In this document: one piece after another, positions 1 to 9,344 of the stretch
How positions within the stretch are numbered: position 1 is the stretch's first letter
How the letters are laid out: the number at the start of each line of letters is the position of its first letter
NCBI RefSeq assembly: GCF_029335485.1
Contig: NZ_JARJLM010000455.1
Coordinates: 1 to 42,434 of the forward strand
Length of the DNA: 42,434 bases
Origin: Cupriavidus basilensis
GTDB lineage: Bacteria > Pseudomonadota > Gammaproteobacteria > Burkholderiales > Burkholderiaceae
Direction: 5' to 3'
Translations under genes and position numbers: made by a program
The notes under the pieces: generated by a model
The model's input: only the letters and a program-made list of their open reading frames with translations
Database searches by the model: none
What the model was told of the DNA's origin: nothing

Positions 1-153
1 GCCTACAAGGCCAAGACCATCATCGTGAACAAGCGTTCGATGGCCGCCGGCTACGCGGGCCTGGACAATGACCTGTTCTACATGGACAGAACGATGATGG
101 TATTTGGTGATGCCAAGAAGGTCGTAGAGGAGATGGGCAAGGCCGTCGCTTGA
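1..153 (+). CDS. pntB: NAD(P)+ transhydrogenase subunit beta, C-terminal end (partial)
   Basis: The window opens inside a reading frame that gives 50 residues before a TGA stop. It contains [10 protein letters not shown] and [13 protein letters not shown], which match the end of the NADP(H)-binding domain III of the proton-translocating transhydrogenase beta subunit (KRSM..GYAG followed by LFGDAK). The enzyme couples hydride transfer between NADH and NADP+ to proton movement across the inner membrane. Everything upstream lies outside the window. Downstream the sequence turns at once into mobile-element debris, so this is the last conserved housekeeping gene before the accessory region. Confidence 0.9.
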   Translation, partial: AYKAKTIIVNKRSMAAGYAGLDNDLFYMDRTMMVFGDAKKVVEEMGKAVA

Positions 154-480
154 TGTTCTGAGGGCCTCGGGTCTGGTAAGCGGCGCTCCCGATTGCAGCG
201 TTTCCGGCCGACCTACGCTCACAGCATTCCGCCCTCCTTTTCTCTGCCTGCTCTACAGCCAGGGGTTCAAGCGATGGCGGATGGAGGTCACTCGCAAGAG
301 TGGCCGTTGGCAAATGAAGCCTGCTGCGGCGGCCTTGCGCGATTTGCATCAGCTACTCATGAGCGAGGTTTTCGACGAACCTCGCCGGACGGTTCCTACA
401 TCGTCCGGGAAAATCCCAAAAGATCCTTCCCAAAGGTAGTTCAAGCAGACCAGCAGTCGCCGTCGCAGGCACCGCGCAGA

Positions 481-606
481 ATGAGTATGACGTTCGACAC
501 CGTCGAACTGCGCGGAAAGAGCGCGGCGCAGCGCACAAAAGCACTCGCACATCTTGCCAGCCGGCTAATGCTGGCCGCCGGCTGCGGCGCAGCAAAGGGG
601 GGATAA
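481..606 (+). CDS. Small protein preceding the recombinase remnant
   Basis: A 41-residue frame starts MSMTFDTVELRGKSAAQR and ends just before the recombinase remnant at 616. I recall similar short proteins (MTF.TV.LRG...R.KA..HLA..LM.AAG) directly upstream of large serine recombinases in Burkholderiales elements, where their role is unknown. The same frame is open further upstream, but nothing recognisable is encoded there. As its partner recombinase is broken, this is probably a relic even though it has no internal stop. The stretch 154-480 holds no gene I recognise. Confidence 0.4.
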   Translation: MSMTFDTVELRGKSAAQRTKALAHLASRLMLAAGCGAAKGG

Positions 607-615
607 CGATGACGA

Positions 616-904
616 ATGCCGATCGTTCGCCCTACGGTACTTAACCGCGAGGCAGTGGTCTGTGTCAGACAGCCGATGCAGGCACAAGTCCGGATGAACC
701 TTGAAAGCCAGCGCCGACTGTACGAACTGGTCGAAGAAGCGAAGCACCGGAGAGTCCGCGACATTGAGGTGATCGACGACGACCTCGATCGCTCAATGAG
801 CAGCATGGTGGCCAGGCCTGACTTTGCACGTCTCGTTGCGTGGCTTTGTGGCGGAGAGATCGGAACGGCGCTGTGTCTAGATGCGTCGCAGCTCGCGCGC
901 AACG
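616..904 (+). pseudogene. Serine recombinase (resolvase family), truncated and frameshifted
   Basis: The frame reads VCVRQPMQAQVRMNLESQRR, then VIDDDLDRS, VARPDFARLVAWL and LCLDASQLARNG. This is the N-terminal catalytic domain of resolvase/invertase-type recombinases (consensus YVRQST..Q..NLESQ and LD.SRLARN). Two signs show it is dead. The serine expected in RQS is proline (CCG at 673-675), and homology stops at about 904, where an opposite-strand reverse transcriptase remnant begins. A possible original start, MTNADRSPYGT at 609, is in another frame, so a frameshift lies near 640. The DNA-binding and zinc-ribbon parts are missing. Confidence 0.75.
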
Positions 905-1905
905 GGCCACGAAATCATCCGCGTACCGCAAGTGGTAGGCCCAGAGGGTACTCGTTCGCTAGTAGAGGCGATGCCACTGATCCCTGCGGTGTGCCTGAGT
1001 CACGGACGCTGACGAGAACGCCCCCTTGAGCCACCTGCGAACAAGGCTGATGACGTGTTGATCGCCAATCCGGTGCTCGATGATCCAGTCGAGCTATTCC
1101 TCGCTAACTGAGTCAAGGAAGCCCCGAAGAACGGAACCCAGAATCTAGTACACCGGGGTGCGGATGAGAACCGTTGCCAACGCGTCCCGCGCATCATGCT
1201 GACTACGCCCAGGACAGAACCCGTACACCTCGACCACGGAGCGCTGGAAGATCTTGTCTTCCAGCGCGGCGATCCCCAGTGGGTGCTGTTTGCCGGCCCA
1301 CTTTGCATGTGCTGCCGCCAAACGGGTCCTGCACGATACGCTCCCCTGAGACGTGCGTGTGCAGATGCGGAGATACTGTTCCAGCCCTCCCTCATAGTGC
1401 CACCACGCATGCCATCCACTCCCGCAGATGCGTTGCGTTTGATCGCATAGAACAACTCCCGAAGCCGCTCCAGCGTGACGTGGTGCAGCAGCGCTGTGAG
1501 CCGCTCCCTTCTCCCGCTGGCTCGTAGCTTGCCTGCCGTACACGTTCTAGTCCCTGTGACACGCTTGCCCAGTTCTGCGCCTTGTACGTGTTGCACTGCC
1601 CCGTGTTCCCCTTGCTCCTCACCCCTCGTTCTACCCCCTCCGTAGCCGATTTCCGGGCGTTGTTCGCAGGCTTCCTCGCTACTACTGCAGAGTCCAACTT
1701 CTCCCGTCCGTTCATCATTGGCTACGGCTCCTCGCCTTCCCAATGCTGACCAGCCCATGCTGCGACCGGCCAGACGGGAGATCTCCCGGTTCCCGAGCAA
1801 GGAGCGGCCGTGCGTGCCAGGGCCTTTGACCACGCCGGGTCGTCGAGGCGCTCGCACGCCCCTCCATGTTGCCTTCCGCGTTCTGAATCGCGTCGCCCCC
1901 CGGAA
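905..1905 (-). pseudogene. ltrA: Group II intron reverse transcriptase/maturase, multiply frameshifted
   Basis: Read on the minus strand, fragments of a group II intron-encoded protein appear in the correct order but in changing frames. They are RERLTALLHHVTLERLRELF and YAIKRNASAGVDGM (about 1500-1390), LGIAALEDKIFQRSVVEV and PGRSQHDARDALAT (about 1290-1170), RGFLDSVSEE with a stop, LDWIIEHRIGDQHVI (about 1110-1050), GTPQGSVASPLLANEY (about 1000-955) and the catalytic box RYADDFVA (about 930-907). A 5' part of the intron RNA may extend to about 1990, where the minus strand reads GTGCGCAAGCC, similar to the group II start GUGYG. The maturase and endonuclease domains and the intron 3' end are lost at the junction with the recombinase remnant at 904. 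Confidence 0.8.
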
Positions 1906-2066
1906 TAGCACAACTATCGTGGCTCAATGGCTGACCCACACAGTCCCCTACCGACGCTTCGCCGACCACCTCACGGCGGCTTGCGCACGACGGGGCCGAT
2001 GTGGTCCACTATTCCTTCATCGTAGTGGACTTGCACCTCCTACGCCTTATCGATCTCCGGGCACCC

Positions 2067-3158
2067 TCAGAACTTGTGACGTAAGCCGACCACTACGCCA
2101 ACTTGGTTCGCACCCGGCTGCACCGTGCCAAAGCCCCAGCTGCCAGATCCAATCCCAAGGTTTGATCCGTGGCGGTTCTTCGCGTAGCCTACGGTCAGAT
2201 AGGCATCCGTGCGCTTTGAGAACTCATAGTCCGCCGAGCCAACAAACAGCCACGGATCAGCGTTGGTACCTGAGAAATCCTGATAGTAAGCAGCAGCGGC
2301 AAGCGTGAGCGCGCCCACGACATTCCAGCGTGCACCGGTCCACCAGAGATTCGAGCGTTGATTGCTCTGCGCCGGTGCACCAGGCAGGAGGGCCCCACCA
2401 TAGGCTTTGCCCCAACGGTAGCCGGCATAAACTGTGGCCTTCCCGAAGGCATAGGTGCCCGCGAGCGTGGCACGCCGCGTCGTGGCATCCGGTGTCACAG
2501 TGACTGTCCCGCTGTTAAGTTCATCGTACGCAGCGGTAATGCTTAGATTGTTTGCCGAATACACAATGTTGCCGCCAAACTCCCGGCCGAGCTTGGGCTG
2601 CCCTGGCACCTCGCTGCCGCCTACTTTGCCGCTATCCGCGCCGAAGCTATACATTGCGGATGTCTTGACTGGACCAAAGGCCCCCACATACTTTATGGTG
2701 TTGTCTGCCCGCGCTGCGAACTGGGCGTCTTGGGCCAGCAGTGAGTAGCGCGGCACGATGAACATCGGGTCGATGCTACCGGCAACATCAAAGATTGGAC
2801 CATTTTGGCGACCAATTAGGACCTCGCCCCATTCGTTCTTCAGACCCACATACGCGGCACGGCCAAAGAGACGGCCACCCTGGGAAGATTTTCCTGTGTC
2901 AGACTCAAAGCCACTTTCCAGCACAAACAGTCCTTTCAGCCCCCCGCCCAAGTCTTCGACACCGCGCAGGCCCCATCGCGAACCGGCCACGTTTGCTGTG
3001 GTCAGACGAACCACGTCGTGTCCGCCTCCTGGCTGATTGTTGGCGTACTCGATGCCGGTGTCGATGACTCCATACAACGTCACGTTCGATTGGGCCTGCG
3101 CACCAGCCGAGGCTGCCAAGGCGATCATCGAAAGCACAGCCTTTTGTTTCAAATTCAT
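2067..3158 (-). CDS. Gram-negative porin (Porin_4 family)
   Basis: A 363-residue outer-membrane porin, the usual length for trimeric 16-strand porins of betaproteobacteria. It starts MNLKQKAVLSMIALAASAGA with a clear signal peptide cleaved after QAQ, followed by SNVTLYGVIDTGIEY, the standard first strand of this family. RWGLRGVEDLGGGLKG and FGRAAYVGL are further conserved segments, and the chain ends in the terminal phenylalanine (GLRHKF) needed for outer-membrane assembly. The sequence AAGGAGAT lies just upstream of the ATG, which fixes the start. It would let small anionic solutes into the periplasm, which fits the many binding proteins nearby. It has no same-strand partner; the 5' side is a long leader and IS debris. 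Confidence 0.93.
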   Translation of the reverse strand: MNLKQKAVLSMIALAASAGAQAQSNVTLYGVIDTGIEYANNQPGGGHDVVRLTTANVAGSRWGLRGVEDLGGGLKGLFVLESGFESDTGKSSQGGRLFGRAAYVGLKNEWGEVLIGRQNGPIFDVAGSIDPMFIVPRYSLLAQDAQFAARADNTIKYVGAFGPVKTSAMYSFGADSGKVGGSEVPGQPKLGREFGGNIVYSANNLSITAAYDELNSGTVTVTPDATTRRATLAGTYAFGKATVYAGYRWGKAYGGALLPGAPAQSNQRSNLWWTGARWNVVGALTLAAAAYYQDFSGTNADPWLFVGSADYEFSKRTDAYLTVGYAKNRHGSNLGIGSGSWGFGTVQPGANQVGVVVGLRHKF

Positions 3159-3673
3159 TCCATCTCCTTTCCCACTAGCTCTTTCATTCTTCGATATTGT
3201 TTGTTTGGCCGGACCCAGTTACTGCCCATTTCTCTGGCAGTACCTGAGCGTATCGAATTACTCCTCCTATTTCCGACCATCTATATCCCTCGCAAGATCG
3301 GAGACCGACAGGAAACAACAAATACATAACCTGTTCGAATCCGGATGAATACGTGGACGCATAGCAACCAGCAATCTCCATGCCAAGATCGAATTTTGGG
3401 GAAGCGCGCCGCTACAGCCCCGTGCCGCGCCTTGTGGGAGAAGAATGTCTCTCTCCGTATCCGTTGTGTACGTCGAAAACGCACGTTGTGTTTGATAAAA
3501 ACAAAAGCCACTCTGCGAAATAAGCCGGCTCGATCTTGATATGGCCTCCTGAATATCATCACCTTCATGCATAACAGCTAGCAGGCTGCTGAAGTACCTC
3601 GACCCCGAGTCAGCGCATCGACGTATCGAAACGTTGATTTGAGAACTCGACACCATTCACTCTTCGAAATCGC
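3159..3673. other. Porin upstream region, no gene recognised
   Basis: This 515-nt stretch carries only short overlapping frames with no family resemblance. On the minus strand, reading toward the porin, there is an AT-rich segment (TTCGCAGAGTGGC followed by a TTTTGTTTTTATCAAAC tract, about 3525-3490). It resembles the operator-promoter regions seen with IclR-type regulators, but I cannot assign a promoter with confidence. The left end of the IS5-like remnant probably lies within 3570-3673. Confidence 0.3.
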
Positions 3674-4492
3674 ATGCGCGGCACAGACACCTTTATTGAA
3701 AGCTTGTTCACCATGCGGCGGCTGGACGATTTCGTGCCCAAGTCCCATCCACTTCGCCCGATCCGCACCATGGAATCAGGCCTTGGCGAAGATGGATCGG
3801 CTGTTCGCGGGGATGTATGAAGTCGACATCAAGGGCAGTCGCCCGAGCATCGCGCATCCGGTCCGAGCGCCAACTGATGGAGCAGACGCAGTACAACCTG
3901 CTGTTTCGCTGGTTCAACGGGTTGTCGATGGACGACGCAGTCTGGGTGCCCACGGTCTTCAACCGGGCGCGCGAGCACTTCAGCGTGGACGGTACACTGA
4001 TTCAGGCGTGGGCTGGCCATAAGAGCTTTGTTCGCAAGGATGGCAGCGACCGCGACGGCGATAGCGGCGACTTCAGGAGGGACAAGCGCAGCAACGACAC
4101 CCATCAGTCCAGGACCGATCCGGATGCGAAGCTCTATCGCAAAGGCAAGACTGGCAGTGAGCTGCGCTACATGGGCCATACCCTGAGCGGCAACCGCCAC
4201 GGCCTGGAGATCAGCGCCCTGATGAGCACCGCCGATGGACACGCCGAGCGCGAGGCTGCTAAGGTCATGCTCAACGACGCCCGGCAGCCAACGGTCGACC
4301 CGGACACCGAAATCACAGTGGGTGCAGACAAGGGTTACGACGCGCAGGAGTTTATTGAGGCCTGCCTGGAGATGAAGGTGACGCCGCATGTGGCGCAGAA
4401 CACCTCGGGTTGGCGCTCGGCGGTTCCTGATGCCATTGCCCGCAGCGAGGGATATGCCATCTCGTAGCATAAGCGCGATCTGCTAGACCAAG
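3674..4492 (+). pseudogene. IS5-family-like DDE transposase, decayed
   Basis: The pieces follow the order of IS5-type transposases common in Burkholderiales. From the ATG at 3674 comes MRGTDTFIESLFTMRRLDDF and VPKSHPLRPIRTM; a frameshift near 3770 leads to NQALAKMDRLFAGMYEVDIK; another near 3850 leads to RSERQLMEQTQYNLLFRWF, HFSVDGTLIQAWAGHKSF (the first catalytic Asp region), ELRYMGHTLSGNRHG, ADGHAEREAAKVM and GADKGYDAQEFI. Two internal deletions are visible: about 17 residues before RSERQ and about 30 between VPTVF and REHFSVDG. A TAG replaces a Gln codon at 4465-4467, after EGYAIS, and the C-terminal third with the catalytic Glu is gone. Confidence 0.85.
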
Positions 4493-4555
4493 TCGATTCA
4501 ATATTTCAGGGTGGGCGGTAAGTTAAGCGGACCTCCGCAGCGCTCGCCGCATTTG

Positions 4556-5746
4556 CTACCAGGCTGCCTCAAGGATCGCCAACACTTCACTCGCACCCGA
4601 CACCCGCCGGGAGTTGCGGCTGATGAACCAGTCCGACATCGCGGCATCGGCGATGTGGACGAGGTCGACCTGGGCCACGCCGATGTCTTGCAAGCGGCGG
4701 GGAAGGGACAGCTTCGCAAGAAAGATCTCCAGGACCTCGACTGCCCGCTCGGAGCCGACCTGCTGCAATTCACCGGCAGCAGAGACAGAGCGCAAACCCT
4801 CCACAATTCTGTCAGCGCTGTGCAGCGCCGTGGGTGCATTGAATCGCATCGTGTGTGGCAGGACGATGGCGTTCACGATTCCGTTCGCGACTTTGCTTCG
4901 ATGCCCGATCGCATGGGCTAGGACCGAAGCAAGCCCGCCTCCGGATTGTTCTGTTCCTCGGCCGCAGAGCACCGCCGCGATCGCCAGGCACTCACGACTC
5001 GGGACGTTTTCGAGAGACATGCCGTCCAGGTTCTGCGCTATCAGCCGCAGAGAATGCATCAGCATGGCTTCGGAAATCGGGTCGCATTTCGGCGACTCTA
5101 GCGCTTCCACGGCGGTGGACAGTGTGTTAAGGCTTGCACTCTGGACGAGTTCGGCCGGCGACGTCCGAAGGAACTCCGGATGCAGGAAGAGCGCCTTGGC
5201 CCGCGTCTTTGGATCAAACAGGGCAAGTCTGTGCCCGGTATCTGAATCGTGGATGGCACTTCCGGCCTTGACGTAGGCTGTGCTTGGCGTTGTAGGCACC
5301 ACGAACTGGGGTAACTTGGGAGCATTCAATCGGGGGCTTTCGAATTGGCCACCTGGCGTTCGCCGAGTGCACAGATCTTGCACTGGGAGCTTCTCCGCCA
5401 GCAGGATGCTGGCGGCGCGCGCCGTGACCGCCGCCGAGCCGCCACCTATCGCGATGACAGCGTCTGCCCCCAGCTCGCCTAGCATCCGCGCAGTCTGCTC
5501 GACGGCGGGTACCGGACTGTTGGACCGCACCGTGTTGCATTCCCCGACCAGTAGCGGGCCCAGCGTGTTGCGCAGCAGGTCCATGGCATTCGAGTTGCTC
5601 ACGGACCGTCCGCAGACCACTACCGCCCGGCGGCAACCGCCACGTTGAAGCTCTCGCTGCAAGGCAACAAGGCTATCTGCCCCACAAAAAAGCCGCAGTT
5701 CGGCGGCCACATGCTGAAATGGCAATGAGGAGGAATTCGTAGTCAT
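4556..5746 (-). CDS. Iron-type alcohol dehydrogenase / maleylacetate reductase-like protein lacking usual metal ligands
   Basis: A 396-residue member of the group III (iron-containing) alcohol dehydrogenase and maleylacetate reductase superfamily. The N-terminal nucleotide-binding half has GADAVIAIGGGSAAVTA (GGGS at residues 101-104) and FVVPTTPSTA. The C-terminal helical half has AIGHRSKVANGIVNAIVLPH. Usual ligands are Asp, His, His, His; here the positions are N207 (Asn also occurs in maleylacetate reductases), T211 in place of His, H278 retained, and N288 in place of the His of the PHG motif. Function as a normal metal-dependent dehydrogenase is therefore doubtful; a metal-free reductase or a decaying gene are both possible. 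I chose ATG 5746 because AAGGA lies upstream of it; the frame is open to 5899. It stands alone between IS remnants. Confidence 0.75.
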   Translation of the reverse strand: MTTNSSSLPFQHVAAELRLFCGADSLVALQRELQRGGCRRAVVVCGRSVSNSNAMDLLRNTLGPLLVGECNTVRSNSPVPAVEQTARMLGELGADAVIAIGGGSAAVTARAASILLAEKLPVQDLCTRRTPGGQFESPRLNAPKLPQFVVPTTPSTAYVKAGSAIHDSDTGHRLALFDPKTRAKALFLHPEFLRTSPAELVQSASLNTLSTAVEALESPKCDPISEAMLMHSLRLIAQNLDGMSLENVPSRECLAIAAVLCGRGTEQSGGGLASVLAHAIGHRSKVANGIVNAIVLPHTMRFNAPTALHSADRIVEGLRSVSAAGELQQVGSERAVEVLEIFLAKLSLPRRLQDIGVAQVDLVHIADAAMSDWFISRNSRRVSGASEVLAILEAAW

Positions 5747-5906
5747 GAGTGTTGGTCCTTGACGCCACGGACAATCGTGGCCCACAGGGCCTCTCGCAAT
5801 CGACATGCCAGGGCCGCCCGTCGAAGGCGTCGCGAGGTGCACATGCACTAGTGTCCTCATGAAAAACATCGACTCCACAGCAGTGTCGACACGGCGCACA
5901 TTCGAC

Positions 5907-6218
5907 CTATGGTGCTGGGCAACAAGGGCTAGACTCTAGACGCTCCAGAATCTGTCGCTCTACCGCGCCGCCATGTCGCTTCCTGCGTCGCCTGACGGCA
6001 CGTCCGGCTTCGTTGTAGAGACGAAAGAACCGCTTGTGAGTAGCATGAACGCCGTCGCGGCGAACCAGCGCGTGCAGGCACGGATCGCCGAGCCGGCGCC
6101 GCTCGCTGGCCCATTCGATCAATCTGGTCTGCATTTTGGGATAGCCCCGTCGCCCCCTCAGGCACAAGGCGAGATCTCCCAGGTAAGAGCGCACACTTTC
6201 ATCACCTAACCGCCGCAT
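5907..6218 (-). pseudogene. IS3-family OrfB transposase fragment
   Basis: The minus-strand frame contains RLIEWASERRRLGDPCLHAL, RRDGVHATHKRFFRLYNEAG and AVRRRRKRHGGAVERQ. This matches the N-terminal part of IS3-type OrfB (ERRRFGYRRLH.LLRREG...NHKRV.RLYREAGLAVRRR). The integrase core (DDE) that should follow is absent. What precedes (YLGDLALCLRGRRGYPKM) is poorly conserved. It is a truncated relic that lies just upstream of the alcohol dehydrogenase gene. Confidence 0.7.
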
Positions 6219-6335
6219 CTACGCCTCCTGAACCTTGACCACAAGAGCGCCGCAGTATTGCACCCGGCCCCACTTCGCTCACTGTGTCAGCTTGCGGGAG
6301 GACTTGCACTCCAGAAGTGCGCCCATGCCGGGCGC

Positions 6336-6361
6336 AAAAAAAACCCAGCCCGGAGGCTGGG
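6336..6361 (-). terminator. Rho-independent terminator, minus strand
   Basis: On the minus strand the sequence forms a perfect 7-bp GC stem (CCCAGCC / GGCTGGG) with a 4-nt loop, followed by eight T residues. It lies below the broken SDR gene at 6406-6561 and could also end transcription from the CoA-transferase gene at 6844-8133. Confidence 0.8.
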
Positions 6362-6405
6362 GTATGAATTCCCGGTGAGGCAACGATTCCACCACCAGGC
6401 TGGAG

Positions 6406-6561
6406 ACACCTCTTCAAGCAGATCTTCTAGCGAATGTCTTTCCCGAACATCTCCGGCGACGATCAACGCCCCCCTCCGCAATGAATCGCCGGACGCTGGC
6501 GGCACCGATTCCACCGCCGGGCGCCGGTCACCACGATAGTCTTCCCCGCAAAACGCCTCAT
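6406..6561 (-). pseudogene. Short-chain dehydrogenase (SDR), N-terminal remnant
   Basis: From an ATG at 6561 the minus strand reads MRRFAGKTIVVTGA, the first strand and start of the TGxxxGIG motif of SDR enzymes. The frame then shifts. Joining the frames gives GGIGAASVRRFIAEG and LIVAGDVRERHSLEDLLEEV, an acidic residue after the second strand as in NAD-binding SDRs. Only about 50 residues survive; the catalytic Tyr-Lys half is missing and the terminator at 6336 follows. The stretch 6562-6843 upstream holds no recognisable gene. Confidence 0.6.
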
Positions 6562-6843
6562 TCTCCGGCCCAACTCTTGTATTTGCAGCGCAGCGAATCC
6601 CCACGTCGCTGGAGCCATAGCCTGGCACGCTTTGCGCGCCGCGCGGGGTAATCACCATGCTTGCTACCGCAATAGTCATGCCAGTCTATTGTGCCTATGC
6701 TCGCGAGGCAGGATGCATTCGACATCTCGACGCAGGTTTCACTCATTCATCTGAAGCTTGACTGCGCGAAAAAAGTCCCGCACCGACTTTCTGGACGGCG
6801 CCGCTCAACCAAAGGCCTTGCCGCCTGAAAGAGGCGCGTATGG

Positions 6844-8133
6844 TCAAAAGACACCGGCGGCCTTCCAAGCTTGCAGAGCCTCGTCGGAAAATCCAAGCCA
6901 GTCTCGGTAGACGAGTTCATTGTGCTGGCCGAGGCAAGGCGCAGCCGTGCGGGTTCCGTATTCGGTCTCATGAAAGCGAATCGGCAGACCCATAGTTTTC
7001 AAGTCCGGCATGACACCCAGCGCGGGATGCGAAAGATTCACAACTTCCTGCCGCTCGTTGACCGCTGGGTCGTTCAAGGCCTCGGACGGACTGCGCACCT
7101 TCGCCACGGGAATACCAGCCTTCAGCATTCTCGCTTCCACTTCGTCGCGGGTTTGCTCACCGCACCAAGCATCGACCGCGGCCACAATTTCCGCATTGCG
7201 CTGACTGCGTGCCGACAGCGTAGCGTAACGCGGATCCTCGACCCACTCCGCGCGGCCCATCATCCGGAACAGCGCGTGGGCGAACGTGTCGTGGGTCCCC
7301 GCCGCCGTCGCGATATAGCCGTCGCGGCAACGAAACACACCGAAGGGCGTTGACCTGACGTTAAAGTTTCCGGTCCGGGTTGGCTGCCCGAGCCGCTCCA
7401 GCGCCTGCCATTCCTCGCTGGCAAGGAAGGCGGTCAGCGTTCCCAGCATCGAGATGTCGACGTACTCGCCACGACCGGTCTGCCCGCGTCGAAACAGCGC
7501 AGCATTGATACCCATCACGGCGAACAGCGGCGCGACGGTATCGGCGACCGACATGCCCACGCGGACCGGCGGCTGGCCTTCCTCGCCGCTGGCCAACATC
7601 ATTCCACTCAACGCCTGGATCACCACGTCGAGCGCCTTTCTCCCGGACATGGCGCTTGCGCCAAATCCACTGATGGAGCAATAGACGATGCGCGGGTTGA
7701 TGACACGGGTCGCTGCATAACCGATGCCGAGGCGGTCGGCTGTCCCGCCCGAGTAGTTCTCGATCACGACGTCGGCTCGGCTGGCAAGCTCACGGTAGAT
7801 CGTCATCGCCTCGGGGCGCTTGAGATTCAGGGTGACGCTGTGTTTGCCTCGCGCGCGATTGAGGATTGGCACCGACATCGCATCAGGATGTTCGCGCCAC
7901 ATCGTTAAGCCGCCGTCCGGCCCGATGAAGGGCGCGAACCCGCGCACTGCATCGCCCTTGATCTCTTCGATTTTGATCACGGTGGCACCCATCGCCGCGA
8001 GAAGGTAGGTCGCCATGGGGCCAGACTTGTGCGTCGTGAAGTCGAGAACCACAACGCCTTCAAGGGGCCCTCGATTGGTGCCAGCGAAGGGTTGCTGTGG
8101 GTTTTCTCCCTTTGGACTGATGGACGATGTCAT
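6844..8133 (-). CDS. CaiB/BaiF family CoA-transferase
   Basis: A 429-residue class III (formyl-CoA transferase family) enzyme, slightly longer than usual because of an N-terminal extension. Such enzymes move CoA between carboxylic acids through an aspartyl-CoA thioester. Visible motifs are GVVVLDFTTHKSGPMATYLL and GATVIKIE at the N-terminus, VVIENYSGGTADRLGIGY, and the catalytic aspartate D169 in ALDVVIQALSG, at the position known from Oxalobacter formyl-CoA transferase. It lies downstream of a Bug binding-protein gene on the same strand, 171 nt away, which suggests that the imported acid is activated as its CoA ester here. The ribosome site is weak (CAGAGAAA), so a later start is possible. 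The true substrate cannot be read from sequence. Confidence 0.9.
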   Translation of the reverse strand: MTSSISPKGENPQQPFAGTNRGPLEGVVVLDFTTHKSGPMATYLLAAMGATVIKIEEIKGDAVRGFAPFIGPDGGLTMWREHPDAMSVPILNRARGKHSVTLNLKRPEAMTIYRELASRADVVIENYSGGTADRLGIGYAATRVINPRIVYCSISGFGASAMSGRKALDVVIQALSGMMLASGEEGQPPVRVGMSVADTVAPLFAVMGINAALFRRGQTGRGEYVDISMLGTLTAFLASEEWQALERLGQPTRTGNFNVRSTPFGVFRCRDGYIATAAGTHDTFAHALFRMMGRAEWVEDPRYATLSARSQRNAEIVAAVDAWCGEQTRDEVEARMLKAGIPVAKVRSPSEALNDPAVNERQEVVNLSHPALGVMPDLKTMGLPIRFHETEYGTRTAAPCLGQHNELVYRDWLGFSDEALQAWKAAGVF

Positions 8134-8304
8134 ATATTTCTCTGAAATTTGTTAGCTACGGCATCCGGTCGGGACCAGGTCAACTTGGCGCCCGCCCGCC
8201 GACCGTTCGTCGTCTCATGCACGCATCAGCGGCGCAGCCAAGGTCGCAGTCGGCCTTGGCAAGCAGATCGTCCATCGCGCGAGGGACGGCGATTCTACAA
8301 ATGC

Positions 8305-9273
8305 CTACTGTTTTGAAATTCCGAGTTCCTCTGCCAGCTTCGCGAACTCAGCTTGTTCTCGCTTCAGCGATTCCATGTATTCCTCCGGCGAGACGGGCAC
8401 GAACTCCGCACCGTCCGGCTCGAATCGCTCGCGCACTTCCCGGCTTGCGATGGCGCCCTGCAATGCAGCCGCAAGCTTTTTCACGATGAACTTTGGCGTT
8501 GCCGCCGGAGCGAGCAATCCGATCGTAACGTAGGAGCTGAAGCCCGGCATGCCTTGCTCGGCAATGGTCGGTACATCGGGAAACGCTGATAATCGATTGG
8601 TCGAAGTCATTCCCAATGCACGAAGCCGTCCAGCGCGCATATGACCCGCACTGCTACCGACAGCGTCAAAAATCATCGTCACACGCCCGGAGATCACATC
8701 AGGCATGGCAGCCGCAATTCCTTTGTATGGCACATGCATCAGATTCAAACCTGCGCGTTGGAGAAACATCTGTTCTGCCATGTAGGGCGATGTTCCCACT
8801 CCCCCGGACGCGAAGCTGAGGCTCTTTGGATTCGACGTGCCGCGCGCTATGAAGTCCTTGGCAGATTTGTCAGGCTGCGCTGCGCCAACGAGCATTACGT
8901 ACGGCGAACGGATGTAGGGGCCAATGCCAACGAAATCCTTCAGTTCGTAGCCCGCATCAAGCTTGATTGCCGCCTGAATCGAGATGGTGTTCGATGCGGA
9001 AAGCAAGGTGTAGCCATCGGCCGGTGCGGCCTTTACGTAGCGGGTGCCCAGCAATGTGTCCGCACCCGGCTTGTTCTCCACCGTAACCGGCTGCCCTAAC
9101 CTTTCGCTCATCTTCTGTGCCACGACCCGGACGGCGATATCCGCCAGTCCACCGGGGGCCGATGGCACCACAATGCGTATGGGCTTGGTCGGATACTCCT
9201 CTGCGGCAGTACCCGCCAGCGCGAATGTGGCAATGCTGACGCTGACGAATGCTCTCTTCAGAAATGTTCTCAT
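8305..9273 (-). CDS. TTT (Bug family) substrate-binding protein
   Basis: A 322-residue periplasmic binding protein of the Bug/TctC type, which captures small organic acids for tripartite tricarboxylate transporters. The signal peptide MRTFLKRAFVSVSIATFALA ends at about GTAA. The mature chain begins EEYPTKPIRIVVPSAPGG, then LGQPVTVENKPGAD, PADGYTLL, LMHVPYKGI, ISGRVTMIFDA and PDVPTIAEQGMPGF, all hallmarks of the fold. AAGGAGAC six nucleotides before the ATG fixes the start. No TctA/TctB gene is near. It heads a probable two-gene unit with the CoA-transferase at 6844. It is closely similar to the binding protein at 37984-38949 (for example YMAEQMFLQRAGLNL in both), so one derives from a copy of the other. 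Confidence 0.95.
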   Translation of the reverse strand: MRTFLKRAFVSVSIATFALAGTAAEEYPTKPIRIVVPSAPGGLADIAVRVVAQKMSERLGQPVTVENKPGADTLLGTRYVKAAPADGYTLLSASNTISIQAAIKLDAGYELKDFVGIGPYIRSPYVMLVGAAQPDKSAKDFIARGTSNPKSLSFASGGVGTSPYMAEQMFLQRAGLNLMHVPYKGIAAAMPDVISGRVTMIFDAVGSSAGHMRAGRLRALGMTSTNRLSAFPDVPTIAEQGMPGFSSYVTIGLLAPAATPKFIVKKLAAALQGAIASREVRERFEPDGAEFVPVSPEEYMESLKREQAEFAKLAEELGISKQ

Positions 9274-9344
9274 TTTGTCTCCTTACCAAGCCTCTCTCAG
9301 CGGAACCCGGACCAGGTAGATGGTCGTTGCGTCAGCTGCCACTG

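Noticed and set aside
5747-5899. N-terminal extension of the alcohol dehydrogenase frame
   Set aside because: It has no homology. A ribosome site precedes the internal ATG at 5746.
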